Counted from the stretch's first letter, positions 16,850-25,769 are shown. The stretch: DNA of 64,000 nucleotides from Nemesobacter sp965197885 (GCA_965197885.1 OZ240231.1:124001-188000); one strand, 5' to 3'. The notes: generated from the sequence alone by a model not told the origin. Translations and numbers: made by a program.

Positions 16850-17104
16850 TCACTTGTGAGTTACCGTATACGGCAAAAGCCCCATGAAACGGGCTCTTTT
16901 TATTGCGATTGCCACTTTGCTCTGCTCCTGCCTGGAAAGTCCGGTGTTTCTCCTGGGCAGTATCTTCTTTCTCTCGGTTATGAACTGAGAGAGAAGTTCC
17001 GTATCTTTGTAATCTATCCGTTTGCCTTCTTTGGCGAGGTCTCTGGGTTTCTTTTTGCGTGAGTAAAATTTTCTTCCGCCGCCGCCCATTGGTCTTCTGC
17101 TCAT
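16850..17104 (-). CDS. rpsR: 30S ribosomal protein S18
   Basis: Small-subunit platform protein that pairs with S6. The 84 residues include the conserved core DYKDTELLSQFITERKKILP, RRNTGLSRQEQ and IKRARFMGLLPYT. The start codon overlaps the rpsF stop (17101-17104), showing tight coupling to S6. The length is normal. Confidence 0.97.
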   Translation of the reverse strand: MSRRPMGGGGRKFYSRKKKPRDLAKEGKRIDYKDTELLSQFITERKKILPRRNTGLSRQEQSKVAIAIKRARFMGLLPYTVTHK

Positions 17105-17649
17105 GATTTGCTTCCTCCCTGAGTTTGCTCTTCACTTGCCTGCGGCGGCTCTTTGCTTGCCTGCGGCGGCTCTTTGCTTGCCTGCGGCGGCTCTTTGCTT
17201 GCCTGCGGCGGCTCTTTGCTTGCCTGCGGCGGCTCTTTGCTTGCCTGCGGCGGCTCTTCTGGTATCGAAGGAGTCTGAAAAGCGCTCTGGTCCTCTTGCT
17301 GAGATGTCTGCGGAGGAGCACTCCTCGCGGCGCCCGCAGGTTTCTGTTCCTCGATGTATTGTACGGTCATGAACCGCAGAACGTTATTTTTCGAAAGATT
17401 AAAATATCTTTCTATGTCCGTTACGGCCTCGGATTCAGCCGAGTAAATGGCTATGTAGTAGGTGCCTCTGGTATAGTTGTCTATTCTGTACGCGAGATCC
17501 CTCTCGGCCCATTTTTCGGATTTTATCATCTCCCCGCCGTTTCCGGCTACGCTCTTCTCGACCCTGTTCTGGATCGTAAGAAGATCTTCGGGGGATATGT
17601 CCGGCCTTACGAGATAAAGCGTTTCGTACTTCTTCGGCTCAATAGCCAT
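17101..17649 (-). CDS. rpsF: 30S ribosomal protein S6 with a heptapeptide-repeat tail
   Basis: Small-subunit protein S6, first gene of the rpsF-rpsR-rplI operon. The conserved core is residues 1 to about 98 (YETLYLVRPDISPEDL, EKWAERDLAYRIDNYTRGTYY, NVLRFMTVQ). A long hydrophilic tail follows, rich in Pro, Gln, Ser and Glu, with six copies of PPQASKE (last copy PPQASEE). Bacterial S6 often has a short variable tail, but a perfect tandem array is unusual. The promoter at 17722-17750 and the position before rpsR support the call. Confidence 0.95.
   Translation of the reverse strand: MAIEPKKYETLYLVRPDISPEDLLTIQNRVEKSVAGNGGEMIKSEKWAERDLAYRIDNYTRGTYYIAIYSAESEAVTDIERYFNLSKNNVLRFMTVQYIEEQKPAGAARSAPPQTSQQEDQSAFQTPSIPEEPPQASKEPPQASKEPPQASKEPPQASKEPPQASKEPPQASEEQTQGGSKS
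17135..17260 (-). repeat. Six-copy 21-bp tandem repeat inside rpsF
   Basis: Six adjoining 21-bp units encode the PPQASKE heptapeptides of the S6 tail. Copies 1-5 are identical at the DNA level and copy 6 differs only at its last bases. Such near-perfect identity means recent expansion or frequent length change; each gain or loss keeps the reading frame. Confidence 0.95.
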
Positions 17650-17721
17650 GCTTACTGCCTCCTGTCTTGGTCTTTGGCCCCTGACGTCATTGCCTGGAAG
17701 TCAGGAGCAACAGAAAAAAAC

Positions 17722-17750
17722 ATTATACTGATTTTCGGAAACTGTGTAAA
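17722..17750 (-). promoter_or_regulatory. Promoter of the rpsF-rpsR-rplI(-thi4) operon
   Basis: On the minus strand TTTACA (17750-17745), a 17-bp spacer and consensus TATAAT (17727-17722), about 75 bases ahead of the rpsF start at 17649. Confidence 0.75.
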
Positions 17751-17751
17751 T

Positions 17752-17777
17752 GCGGGCGGAGCCACGGCCCCGCCCGC
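17752..17777 (-). terminator. GC-rich stem-loop after hppA
   Basis: GCGGGCGG (17752-17759) pairs with CCGCCCGC (17770-17777) around a 10-base loop, 17 bases past the hppA stop on the minus strand. Only a short ATTT follows rather than a U-run, and it abuts the -35 box of the rpsF promoter, so it may be a weak terminator or an mRNA-end stabiliser. Confidence 0.45.
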
Positions 17778-17793
17778 AGGTCAAATGTCCGTT

Positions 17794-19860
17794 TTATAGG
17801 ATAAGGAGAGGAGCTACGACAAGCGATACTATGGACATAAGCTTGATCAGAATATTCATCGCCGGTCCCGAGGTATCCTTAAACGGATCTCCTATCGTGT
17901 CTCCGACAACGGCGGCTTTATGCGCTTCCGAGCCTTTTCCTCCCAGGTTTCCTTCCTCTATGAATTTTTTCGCGTTATCCCACGCTCCGCCGGAGTTGGC
18001 CATCATAAGCGCGAGCATGACTCCCGCCACAACGGCGCCTGCGAGAAAACCTCCAAGGGCTTCCTCTCCAAGGGCAAAACCTATAACTAGCGGTGCCACT
18101 ATGGCGGTGACGCCCGGCAGTATCATCTCTTTTAGAGAAGAGTCGGTGCTTATCTGCACGCACCTTGCGTAGTCCGGGGTGCCGGTTCCTTCAAGAAGTC
18201 CGGTTATTTCCCTGAACTGCCTTCTTACTTCCTCCACCATTTGCTGCGCCGATCTCCCTACAGAACCCATGGTCAGGGCGCCTATGAGAAACGGGATCGT
18301 TCCGCCTATCAGCATTCCCGCCACCACCTTGGGCTGGGTAATGTCGATCGAAGAAAGCCCGACGGCGTTTGTGTAAGCGGCGAAAAGTGCGAGAGCGGAA
18401 AGGGCCGCGGAACCGATGGCGAATCCTTTTCCTATGGCTGCGGTCGTGTTGCCGAGAGAATCAAGTTTGTCCGTAATTTTTCTTACGTCCGTGCCGAGTT
18501 CCGACATCTCCGCGATACCGCCCGCGTTATCCGCAACCGGACCGTAGGCGTCAACCGACATCGTTATTCCTATCGTTGCGAGCATGCTGACCGCGGCTAT
18601 TCCTATTCCGTAAAGCCCTGTGAGCCAGTGAGACAGCACTATCGCCGCGGCGATTATGACCACGGGGTAAGCCGTGCTGTACATTCCCACCGCGATTCCT
18701 TCGATTATATTGGTGGCAACTCCAGTCTCGGAAGCCTTGGCTATTTTCTTGATCGGAGGTCCCGAGGTGAAGTGCTCGGTAACCTTGCCGATCAGTATTC
18801 CCGAGAGCAGTCCCACTATGGAAGTGATCCATATGCTTAGGTATCCCTGTTTTCCCATTGTGGACAGGCTCTCCACCTGCGCAAGTCCGTAGAGCGCCGC
18901 TAGGGAAATCGCGCAGTATACCACCGCCGCGAATATGGTGGACCTTTCAAGCACCGCGCTTGGTTCTCCCTCCCTTAACCATCCTACCGCCTTGGATCCA
19001 ACAAGAGAGGAAAGGCTTCCAACTACGATAAGTATCAGCGGGATCGACATCAAGGCGAGCTGGTTTCCCTGGATGCTGATCGCGATTACTACGGTTGCGA
19101 TTACGGCTCCCACGTAGGATTCGAAAAGGTCGGCGCCCATTCCCGCCACGTCTCCGACGTTATCTCCTACGTTGTCGGCTATGGTGGCCGGATTCCTAGG
19201 ATCGTCCTCGGGGATTCCCGCCTCTACCTTTCCGACCAGGTCAGCTCCGACGTCAGCCGCCTTGGTGAAAATCCCTCCGCCTATCCTGGCGAAAAGAGCC
19301 ACCGTGCTCGCCCCCATCGCGAATCCACCTATCATTCCTCCGAATTCCTTTAGAAACGCGGTGAGAAGGGGGCCGTCTTCGGGCTTTGCCTGAAGATCAA
19401 CTCCCAGGAGAAAAACGATTGAAAGTCCCAGAAGACCGAGACCCGCGACCGCGAGCCCCATTACGTTTCCGCCCCGGAATGCCACCTCAAGAGCTTTTCC
19501 CTGTCCTTCGGTTGCCGCTGCCTGAGCGGTCCTCACGTTGGCCTTTGTAGCCGCCTGCATGCCGCAGAATCCGGCTATGAGCGAACAGAGCGCCCCGCCG
19601 AGATAAGCAGCTCCGGTTTCAATTCCCAGAAACACCGAAAGCAAAACGAAGACAATCGCGGCGAAAAGACCGATTATCCTGTATTCCCTTTTCAAAAACA
19701 CCATCGCTCCCTCGTGAATCGCAGAGGCGATCTGCTTCATTTTATCATTGCCTTCTGGAAGCTTGCTTACCCCCCTGTAGACAAAATACGCGTATACGAG
19801 CACGATAAGACCTACCGCGACTCCCACAAGGCCCATGTTGCCCGCTATAACTTCACCCAT
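17794..19860 (-). CDS. hppA: Membrane-bound ion-pumping pyrophosphatase, K+-dependent type
   Basis: Polytopic inner-membrane enzyme that couples hydrolysis of pyrophosphate to H+ or Na+ export. The 688 residues are rich in membrane helices and carry the hallmark active-site segments: DVGADLVGKVEAGIPEDDPR, NPATIADNVGDNVGDVAGMG, and near the end NSGGAWDNAKK and GDTIGDPFKDTSGP. In GNTTAAIGKG the Ala after GNTTA, where K+-independent enzymes carry Lys, places it in the K+-dependent class. The pumped ion is not resolved here. A GC stem-loop follows the stop. Confidence 0.95.
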   Translation of the reverse strand: MGEVIAGNMGLVGVAVGLIVLVYAYFVYRGVSKLPEGNDKMKQIASAIHEGAMVFLKREYRIIGLFAAIVFVLLSVFLGIETGAAYLGGALCSLIAGFCGMQAATKANVRTAQAAATEGQGKALEVAFRGGNVMGLAVAGLGLLGLSIVFLLGVDLQAKPEDGPLLTAFLKEFGGMIGGFAMGASTVALFARIGGGIFTKAADVGADLVGKVEAGIPEDDPRNPATIADNVGDNVGDVAGMGADLFESYVGAVIATVVIAISIQGNQLALMSIPLILIVVGSLSSLVGSKAVGWLREGEPSAVLERSTIFAAVVYCAISLAALYGLAQVESLSTMGKQGYLSIWITSIVGLLSGILIGKVTEHFTSGPPIKKIAKASETGVATNIIEGIAVGMYSTAYPVVIIAAAIVLSHWLTGLYGIGIAAVSMLATIGITMSVDAYGPVADNAGGIAEMSELGTDVRKITDKLDSLGNTTAAIGKGFAIGSAALSALALFAAYTNAVGLSSIDITQPKVVAGMLIGGTIPFLIGALTMGSVGRSAQQMVEEVRRQFREITGLLEGTGTPDYARCVQISTDSSLKEMILPGVTAIVAPLVIGFALGEEALGGFLAGAVVAGVMLALMMANSGGAWDNAKKFIEEGNLGGKGSEAHKAAVVGDTIGDPFKDTSGPAMNILIKLMSIVSLVVAPLLIL

Positions 19861-19894
19861 TGGTAAATTCCTCCTAGTAGAGAATTGTTTTTTT

Positions 19895-20467
19895 TCAGTT
19901 CAGTCGACTGTTAAATCTGTTCATCGCCGAGTCCACCCCGGCGCTTATTATCTCAAGTGCTGCCTCGACCGCGGTTTCGACCGCCTCAGCCGCCGTTTTC
20001 TTTTCATCCGCGGCGAATCCGGACAGAACGTAATCCCGGGCTCCTTTTTCCCCGAAAGGTTTTCCTATGCCGATTCTCACCCTGCAGAATTCCCCGGAAC
20101 CCAGAGATGCTATTATGGATTTTATTCCGTTGTGTCCGGCCGAGCCTCCTCCCCTGGTTACCCTTATGTTTCCCAGGGGGAGGTCAAGTTCATCGTAAAT
20201 AACAATTATCTGCTCGAGCGCTATCCTGTAGAATTCCTTTGCTTCGCGAAGCGCTTCGCCGCTTGCGTTCATGAAGGTCTGGGGTTCTATTATCAGCAGT
20301 TTCTCATCTGAATAGACCGCTTCCGCGCAAAGACTTCTGAATTTTTTCTTCCCGATCTTCGCGCCGAGGCGTTCCGCCGTGCGCTCCGCCGCGCGAAACC
20401 CTATATTATGTCTCGTATTGTCATAAGCGGAACCGGGATTCCCCAGGCCAGCAATCAGATATCGCAT
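19895..20467 (-). CDS. pth: Peptidyl-tRNA hydrolase
   Basis: Recycles tRNA from peptidyl-tRNAs that drop off the ribosome. The 190-residue protein has the substrate-site Asn10 (GLGNPG), catalytic His20 (NTRHNIGF), PQTFMNASGEAL, YDELDLPLG with the paired Asp, and GGGSAGHNGIKSI. It follows rplY by 12 bases, the common prs-rplY-pth order. Confidence 0.96.
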   Translation of the reverse strand: MRYLIAGLGNPGSAYDNTRHNIGFRAAERTAERLGAKIGKKKFRSLCAEAVYSDEKLLIIEPQTFMNASGEALREAKEFYRIALEQIIVIYDELDLPLGNIRVTRGGGSAGHNGIKSIIASLGSGEFCRVRIGIGKPFGEKGARDYVLSGFAADEKKTAAEAVETAVEAALEIISAGVDSAMNRFNSRLN

Positions 20468-20479
20468 GGATTCGGTGAC

Positions 20480-21103
20480 TTATTCCTCGGCCTCGGGTTC
20501 CTGTTCCACTTCTTCGACTTCCTCAACTTCTTCTGTTGAGCGCTCCACGATCACGTGGACGACTTTTTCGCTTCCGTCTCTAAGGGTTTTTACTCCCTCG
20601 CCGAGCGTGAGGCTCGCTATGTCCACGAAATCTCCCATGCCAAGACTGCTCACGTCTATCTCTATTGAATCGGGAATATTGCCCGGCAGGCATTCAAGAT
20701 CAATGGTTCTCATCAGTTTTTCGAGCTTGCCCCCTGTTCTTTCTCCTTCGGACCTTCCCTGAGTGTTTACCGGAACCTTGACCTTGACGTTCTTTTCCAT
20801 GTCGATGGCAAGGAAGTCAATATGGATTACCCTGTTTTTAAGGGGATCTTTCTGGACTTCCCCCAGCATCGAGAATTTCTTTGCTGGGGGCTCGGAACCG
20901 TCTATCTCGAGTTCCAAAACGGTGTTCATTCCGGCGTTGTTCGAAAGCGCCTGCTTAAGTTCGTCGGGCTGTACCACAAGCGGCATCGGGTCCTCTCCCT
21001 GCCCGTAAAGTATGGCCGGTATGTTTCCTTCCTTCCTTACTTCCCTGGCCCCGCTTTTGCCTATTCTTTTTCTGGGTTTTACCCGCAGTGAGCTCTGCAC
21101 CAT
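20480..21103 (-). CDS. rplY: 50S ribosomal protein L25/CTC
   Basis: Binds 5S rRNA. It is the long CTC form (207 residues): an N-terminal L25 domain (REVRKEGNIPAILYGQGED, ending near HIDFLAID) and a C-terminal beta domain (KVKVPVNTQGRSEG, DLECLPGNIPDSIEIDVSSL). An acidic tail of repeated VEEVE ends the protein, as is usual for CTC proteins. It lies between prs and pth on one strand. Confidence 0.95.
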   Translation of the reverse strand: MVQSSLRVKPRKRIGKSGAREVRKEGNIPAILYGQGEDPMPLVVQPDELKQALSNNAGMNTVLELEIDGSEPPAKKFSMLGEVQKDPLKNRVIHIDFLAIDMEKNVKVKVPVNTQGRSEGERTGGKLEKLMRTIDLECLPGNIPDSIEIDVSSLGMGDFVDIASLTLGEGVKTLRDGSEKVVHVIVERSTEEVEEVEEVEQEPEAEE

Positions 21104-21122
21104 GTTTTTCTCCTGGAGTTGT

Positions 21123-22070
21123 TTAAGTGAAAAGTGCGCTTATTGATTCCCCGAGCGCAGTTCTCCTTATGGCTTCGCCTATCAGGTCGGCGATACTCAG
21201 CACGGTGATTTTCGCGCTTTGTTCCTGGTTTTCTTTCTGGGGAATGGTGTTCGTGATTATTACCTCGTCGATGTCCGAGTTGTTTATCCTGTCAAGAGCG
21301 GATCCCGAGAGCACGCCGTGGGTGCAGCAGAGCGATACGCTTCTTGCTCCTCTCTCAAGAAGCACCTTGGCGGCTTCGGTGGCGGTTCCCGCCGTGTCAA
21401 CGAGATCGTCCACTATTATCGCGTGCTTGCCTTCCACGTCGCCGATTATGTTGCTTATCCGCGCGACGTTGGGCGCGGGCCTTCTCTTATAGCAGATGGC
21501 GATTTCGGAGTGTGTTCTGTTCGCGAACTCCGTTGCCCTCTCAACCCCTCCAGCGTCGGGAGAAACCACTACGGTTTCGCCGTCACGGTATTTTTCCCGA
21601 AGGTAGTTAGTTATTACCGGAGCGGCGTAGAGGTGGGTCACCGGAACGTCGAAAAACCCCTGTATCTGGCCTGCGTGAAGGTCCATGGTCACTATCTTGT
21701 TCGCTCCCGCAACGACTATCAGGTCCGCGGCGAGCTTGGCGCTTATCGGGGCGCGGGGCTGAACCTTGCGGTCCTGCCTTGCGTATCCGTAATACGGTAT
21801 GACGGCGGTTATGACCCTCGCCGAGGCCCGCTTGAGCGCGTCTATGATCACGAGAAGCTCCATAATGTTCTCGTTTACCGGAGGACAAGTGGACTGTATG
21901 AGAAACACCTTTGATCCTCTTACGCTTTCCCTTATGTCGACGAAGATCTCACCGTCGCTGAAACGGTTTATCTCCATCTCTCCGGGAGAAACCTCGAGAT
22001 AGTTGCACACGTCCTCGAACAGAGGGTGATTTGACGTGCCGCTGAATATTTTTGCGTCCTGCATTTCCAT
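21123..22070 (-). CDS. prs: Ribose-phosphate pyrophosphokinase
   Basis: Makes PRPP from ribose 5-phosphate and ATP for nucleotide, His and Trp synthesis. Motifs are FSDGEIFVDIRESVRG, YYGYARQDRK (ATP loop), the metal-site DLHAGQIQGFFDVPVTHL, SPDAGGVERATEF, and the PRPP loop VDDLVDTAGTATEAA. The ATG at 22070 (GGGG about seven bases upstream) gives 315 residues, the family norm; a TTG at 22082 would add four residues. The prs-rplY-pth order is typical. Confidence 0.95.
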   Translation of the reverse strand: MEMQDAKIFSGTSNHPLFEDVCNYLEVSPGEMEINRFSDGEIFVDIRESVRGSKVFLIQSTCPPVNENIMELLVIIDALKRASARVITAVIPYYGYARQDRKVQPRAPISAKLAADLIVVAGANKIVTMDLHAGQIQGFFDVPVTHLYAAPVITNYLREKYRDGETVVVSPDAGGVERATEFANRTHSEIAICYKRRPAPNVARISNIIGDVEGKHAIIVDDLVDTAGTATEAAKVLLERGARSVSLCCTHGVLSGSALDRINNSDIDEVIITNTIPQKENQEQSAKITVLSIADLIGEAIRRTALGESISALFT

Positions 22071-22157
22071 GGCGAACCCCAAAATATGAAATCCTGTATT
22101 ATAGAGTAAAGTTTCGATAATTCAAGCGCCGGGGCTGTCGCGGATCTGGGAGGCGGA

Positions 22158-22949
22158 CTACTTTCTGTAGGGCGAGAAATCAGGCGGCCTTCTCTCTGTA
22201 AACGCATCGGTTCCCTCGGCGGCCTCCGCGGTAGCCTTGAAAAGATCCAGGGATGCCTTGCCCATGCTTGATATTCCGAAAAGACCGTCGGTTTCTGAGT
22301 TAAAGGAGTACTTTGCAAGCTTAAGGGCTGTCGGGCTTTTTAAGAGCAGCTCCTCGCACCATGCGTTTACCTCCGAGTCAAGCTCGTCTGAGGGAACGAC
22401 CCTGTTTACAAGTCCCATCTCAAGGGCTTCCGTGGCCGAGTACTGCCTGCAGAGATACCACATCTCCCTTGCTTTTCTCTCCCCAATTAGCCTCGAGAGG
22501 TAAGCCGTCCCGAAGCCCGGGTCCACGCTTCCGACTTTGGGTCCCACCTGCCCGAAAACCGAATCCTCAGAGGCGATAGTTAGATCGCACATGAACTGAA
22601 GTATGTTTCCCCCGCCTATGGCGTAGCCCCTGACCGCTGCTATGACCGGCTTCGGTATGTTTCTTATCAGATAGTGAAGGTGGGAGACGTAGTCCCCGAC
22701 TCCGAGAAGGCCGTCTTTTCCTCTCTCGCCCCTTTTTTTCTCCTTGAGGTCTCCTCCGCTGCAAAAGGCCTTCCCTCCCGCGCCCCGGAGAACCACAACC
22801 CCGATCCGCCCATCTCCCCATGCGTCTGTTAGGGCCGTGATCATCTCGTGGAGCGTCACGTCCCGAAAGGCGTTGCGCGCCCGGGGGCGGTTTATGGTTA
22901 TAAAGGCCACCCCGCCCGTTTTTTCGTAGATTATGTCCTTGAAATTCAT
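22158..22949 (-). CDS. Crotonase-family enzyme of the MenB/BadI subgroup
   Basis: Acts on a CoA thioester in the cytosol. The 263-residue protein has the oxyanion-hole segments GKAFCSGGDLKE and GYAIGGGN and a very characteristic GQVGPKVGSVDPGFGTAYLSRLIG, KAREMWYLCRQY and SPTALKLAKYSFN. These match both naphthoyl-CoA synthase (MenB) and 2-ketocyclohexanecarboxyl-CoA hydrolase (BadI) and look closer to BadI. No menaquinone genes are near. It is three bases from the aldehyde dehydrogenase gene, so the pair likely serves one catabolic route. Exact substrate unknown. Confidence 0.78.
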   Translation of the reverse strand: MNFKDIIYEKTGGVAFITINRPRARNAFRDVTLHEMITALTDAWGDGRIGVVVLRGAGGKAFCSGGDLKEKKRGERGKDGLLGVGDYVSHLHYLIRNIPKPVIAAVRGYAIGGGNILQFMCDLTIASEDSVFGQVGPKVGSVDPGFGTAYLSRLIGERKAREMWYLCRQYSATEALEMGLVNRVVPSDELDSEVNAWCEELLLKSPTALKLAKYSFNSETDGLFGISSMGKASLDLFKATAEAAEGTDAFTERRPPDFSPYRK

Positions 22950-22952
22950 CCG

Positions 22953-24428
22953 CTACCCTTTGTACCACTTCCCGGTGCTTTCCCCGGTAAAGATGTTAAC
23001 GCACTTGGTCTCAAGGTAGTTGTCTATTCCTTCGGCGCCGAGTTCCTTTCCGATTCCGCTCTGCTTAAAGCCCCCATAGGGAGTCTCGGGGATTATCCCC
23101 CCGTAGGTGTTAACCCAGAGATAGCCGGCCTTAACGGCCTTTGCGACCCGAAGCGCCCGGTTTATGTCTTGGGTCCAGATTCCTCCGGCAAGTCCGTACT
23201 GGACGTCGTTTGCCATTGTGACGGCCTCTTCCTCTGACTTAAAGGGCATGACGCAGACCACGGGTCCGAAAACCTCCTCGCGCGCGAGGGTCGAACCCGG
23301 CGGGACGTCCTCAAGAACTGTCGGCGCAATGTAGTAGCCCTTCTCAAACCCCTCTGGGCGGTCTCCGCCCGCGATCACCTGCGCCCCTTCTGAGACGCCT
23401 TTTTCAATGTAGTTCATCACGCTCTCGTAATGTTCCTTTGAGATCATGGTCCCGAACTCGGTTTCGGGATCCTCGGGATCCCCGATCCTTATCCTCGAGA
23501 TCCTGTCGAGGTAAACGGAGAGAAATTCGTCGTATATCTCCTCGTGGAGCATGAGCCTAGTCACGGCGGTGCAGTTCTCTCCCTGGTTAAAAAAACCTCC
23601 GCGAAGACACGCCTCGACGGCTCCCTCGACATTAGCGTCGGGAAAAACCATGCAGGGGGCCTTGCCGCCAAGCTCAAGCGATACCCTTTTTATCTCTCCC
23701 GCCGCCGTTCTCATCACGCTTTTTCCGACCTCGGTCGAGCCCGTAAACGCTATCTTGCCTACCCCCGGGTGCTCGGTAAGCGCCTGGCCGGCTACTGATC
23801 CCTCTCCGGGCACCACGTTGAGCACCCCGTCGGGAAGCCCGGCTTCGGAGCAGAGCTTCGCCACCTCGAAAATCCCGCACGAGGTGAGTTCCGCGGGTTT
23901 TATTACCACGGTGCATCCGGCCACGAGCGCGGGGGCTATTTTCCAGAAGGAAAGAAGAAGTGGGAAATTCCACGGGATTATGTGTGCCGCCACCCCCACG
24001 GGTTCTTTTATGGTTAGGGATATCTGGTTTTCGTTTACCTGCAGGGTTTCTCCGTTAAGGCGGGTGTGAGCACCGGAGTAGTATTCAAGCGTTCTCACGG
24101 AACCGCCTATTTCGACCGCGGCGCTCTCGCGGATAGGCTTTCCGGTTTCGCGGGTATTTACAAGGGCGATCTTGTCTCTGTTATCAGAGAGTGCCTGGGC
24201 TATCCGAAGGAGGTACTTGGCGCGCTCGGATGCCGGGATACGAGACCACTTGGGAAAAGCGCGCTCGGCGGCCCGAACCGCTGCGTCGATGTCTTCCGGT
24301 CCTCCCTGGGCGACCTCCGCCAGGGGTTTTTCCGTCGCGGGGTTTTCCCTTACGGAGTAAGCGCCGCTTTGCGGTTCCCTTTCCCCGCCGTCAATGAAGA
24401 GATCGCACCTTATTTCCGTACTGGCCAT
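22953..24428 (-). CDS. NAD(P)-dependent aldehyde dehydrogenase
   Basis: Oxidises an aldehyde to its acid. The 491 residues have the cofactor-site IPWNFPLLLSFWKIAPAL and GNxVxxKP-like CTVVIKPAELT, FTGSTEVGK, the general base Glu252 (SLELGGKAP), and the nucleophile Cys286 (FFNQGENCTA), all intact. It resembles the betaine/aminobutyraldehyde dehydrogenase group, but the substrate cannot be fixed. It is transcribed with the crotonase gene after it. The ATG lies only about three bases after the likely transcription start (see 24438-24446), and no ribosome site is visible, so the message may be leaderless. Confidence 0.88.
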   Translation of the reverse strand: MASTEIRCDLFIDGGEREPQSGAYSVRENPATEKPLAEVAQGGPEDIDAAVRAAERAFPKWSRIPASERAKYLLRIAQALSDNRDKIALVNTRETGKPIRESAAVEIGGSVRTLEYYSGAHTRLNGETLQVNENQISLTIKEPVGVAAHIIPWNFPLLLSFWKIAPALVAGCTVVIKPAELTSCGIFEVAKLCSEAGLPDGVLNVVPGEGSVAGQALTEHPGVGKIAFTGSTEVGKSVMRTAAGEIKRVSLELGGKAPCMVFPDANVEGAVEACLRGGFFNQGENCTAVTRLMLHEEIYDEFLSVYLDRISRIRIGDPEDPETEFGTMISKEHYESVMNYIEKGVSEGAQVIAGGDRPEGFEKGYYIAPTVLEDVPPGSTLAREEVFGPVVCVMPFKSEEEAVTMANDVQYGLAGGIWTQDINRALRVAKAVKAGYLWVNTYGGIIPETPYGGFKQSGIGKELGAEGIDNYLETKCVNIFTGESTGKWYKG

Positions 24429-24437
24429 AGCTTGAGA

Positions 24438-24446
24438 ATTATAACA
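24438..24446 (-). promoter_or_regulatory. Extended -10 promoter of the aldehyde dehydrogenase gene
   Basis: TGTTATAAT on the minus strand (24446-24438) is a perfect extended -10. Its expected transcription start falls only a few bases before the ATG at 24428, leaving no room for a Shine-Dalgarno sequence. Confidence 0.55.
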
Positions 24447-24533
24447 GACAGTTCCTTATACGTATCCGCCCGGGAACAACTCGATATTCGCTGCCTTGTT
24501 TCGGAGTCAGTAATAAGGTGCGTTCAAATGCCG

Positions 24534-24575
24534 AAAAAAACAAGGGCGATCTTAACCGAGTTAAGACCGCCCTTG
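24534..24575 (-). terminator. Rho-independent terminator of the broken Cache gene
   Basis: A 15-bp stem (24541-24555 with 24561-24575, one G-U type mismatch) has a five-base loop and is followed on the minus strand by seven T residues (24540-24534). It lies 57 bases past the stop at 24632 and upstream of the aldehyde dehydrogenase gene. Confidence 0.9.
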
Positions 24576-24631
24576 CTCAATCAGCTGTTACTGTCGGTTT
24601 CAGAAAAACTGCCGGTACTGTAAGAAACTTT

Positions 24632-25769
24632 CTATGCGCGTCTTCTCAAAAAGACAATCGAGAACAGAATGGACGCTATCAGGAACAGGTTAAGCAACGC
24701 GCCTTGAGATGTATTGCTGGCTCCGGCGATGGCGCACGCTCCGTCATCATCTTCTGGATAAGTTCCGGAACCAAAGATGTAGAGATCCTCAGGAGTGCCC
24801 TGTGGTAATTTTTCGTTTAGGTTCGCCACCTCTATGTAGCTCCTCTTAGGTGAAGTGCCAGGAACCTTTTTATCTTCGAAAAAGTTCTCAACGTCATCAT
24901 CCGGATCTGAGGGGTCGTCCCAGCGGTAGTTGACGTAAGTGGAAGTTCCGCCTGCTAATTCTCTGTTAAACAGGCCCGCTATAGTCTTGTCTTCCCCTTC
25001 CAATTCATCATCCTCCAATTCAAGGTTACCACCGTTTAAGTCAAAGTTGTTTCCGTTCACAATCACTGTGGAGTTTTCTAGATCCGCACCCATTACGAAA
25101 AGATATATGTTTTCATGCTTGAAATTCCCGCTTCCGAAACAAAAAAGCCGCTCTTGAATTCTTGTGGTTATGGGGCCCTCAGCAAGTTCTGCCAGCCTAA
25201 CTCGGTCCTGGAATAGGGATGGGTCTCCTTGGATCAGTTTGAGAGCTTCTTCCTCTGATATCTTTTTTACATCTTCTTGAATCGCTTCTATAGCATCTTT
25301 TACGTAAGCTTCAAGATTGGCGTCGCTCGGTTCTTTGAAAACATCCTCAGCGGTAGTTCCAAGCGAGAGACCTTCACAGTCAGGAGGAATGAAAGCGGAG
25401 TCGTTTCCCTCGTGAAGAAGCCCCACTATATTCGTTACATCTACAGTAAAGTCGCTCTTTACTTTAGCCGCGCAGGCTACCCTGTTCTCGCCTGATATCC
25501 CTGGCGAATATTGTCAGCTTTCTGATCAGTTCGGCGCGGTTTGCCTCAAGGTTATCAATTAATGGGATCCTAATCCCATTATAGTAATCCACTATATGAT
25601 TAACAAAGGCCATCATGTTCGGCTCATTCCCGGGGTCTGCGGCGACCTGTTCTGCGGTTATGCGCGTATCGTCCTCGTCGTGAGTACCGGACGCGTCAAT
25701 GCTGAATGAAAAAACAAGTCCTAACGCAAGAAACAGGCTCAAGAGTATTCCGTGCATTTTAAATTTCAT
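24632..25769 (-). pseudogene. Cache-domain surface protein gene broken by deletion and frameshift
   Basis: A second copy of the gene at 26243-27778. The 5' part (25769 to about 25480) encodes a signal peptide (MKFKMHGILLSLFLALG) and first helix, ending at FARDI. The matching sequence then jumps to GENRVACAAKVKS in another frame, which aligns to DRVACATKVES about 75 residues further on in the intact copy. The original frame stops at 25464. The 3' part (frame open from before 25426) encodes the second Cache region (HENIYLFVMGADLE, WDDPSDPDDDVENFF, YIFGSGTYPEDD) and the sorting tail GACAIAGASNTSQ plus a hydrophobic helix and FLRRRA. It lacks the MMPEE repeats. The upstream in-frame ATG at 25823 is unlikely. 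Confidence 0.85.

Noticed and set aside
17125..17799. Plus-strand frame of 224 codons rich in CLRRLFA repeats
   Set aside because: It is the antisense of the rpsF repeat and core. The minus strand encodes S6 with a promoter and neighbours, so the plus frame is a shadow.
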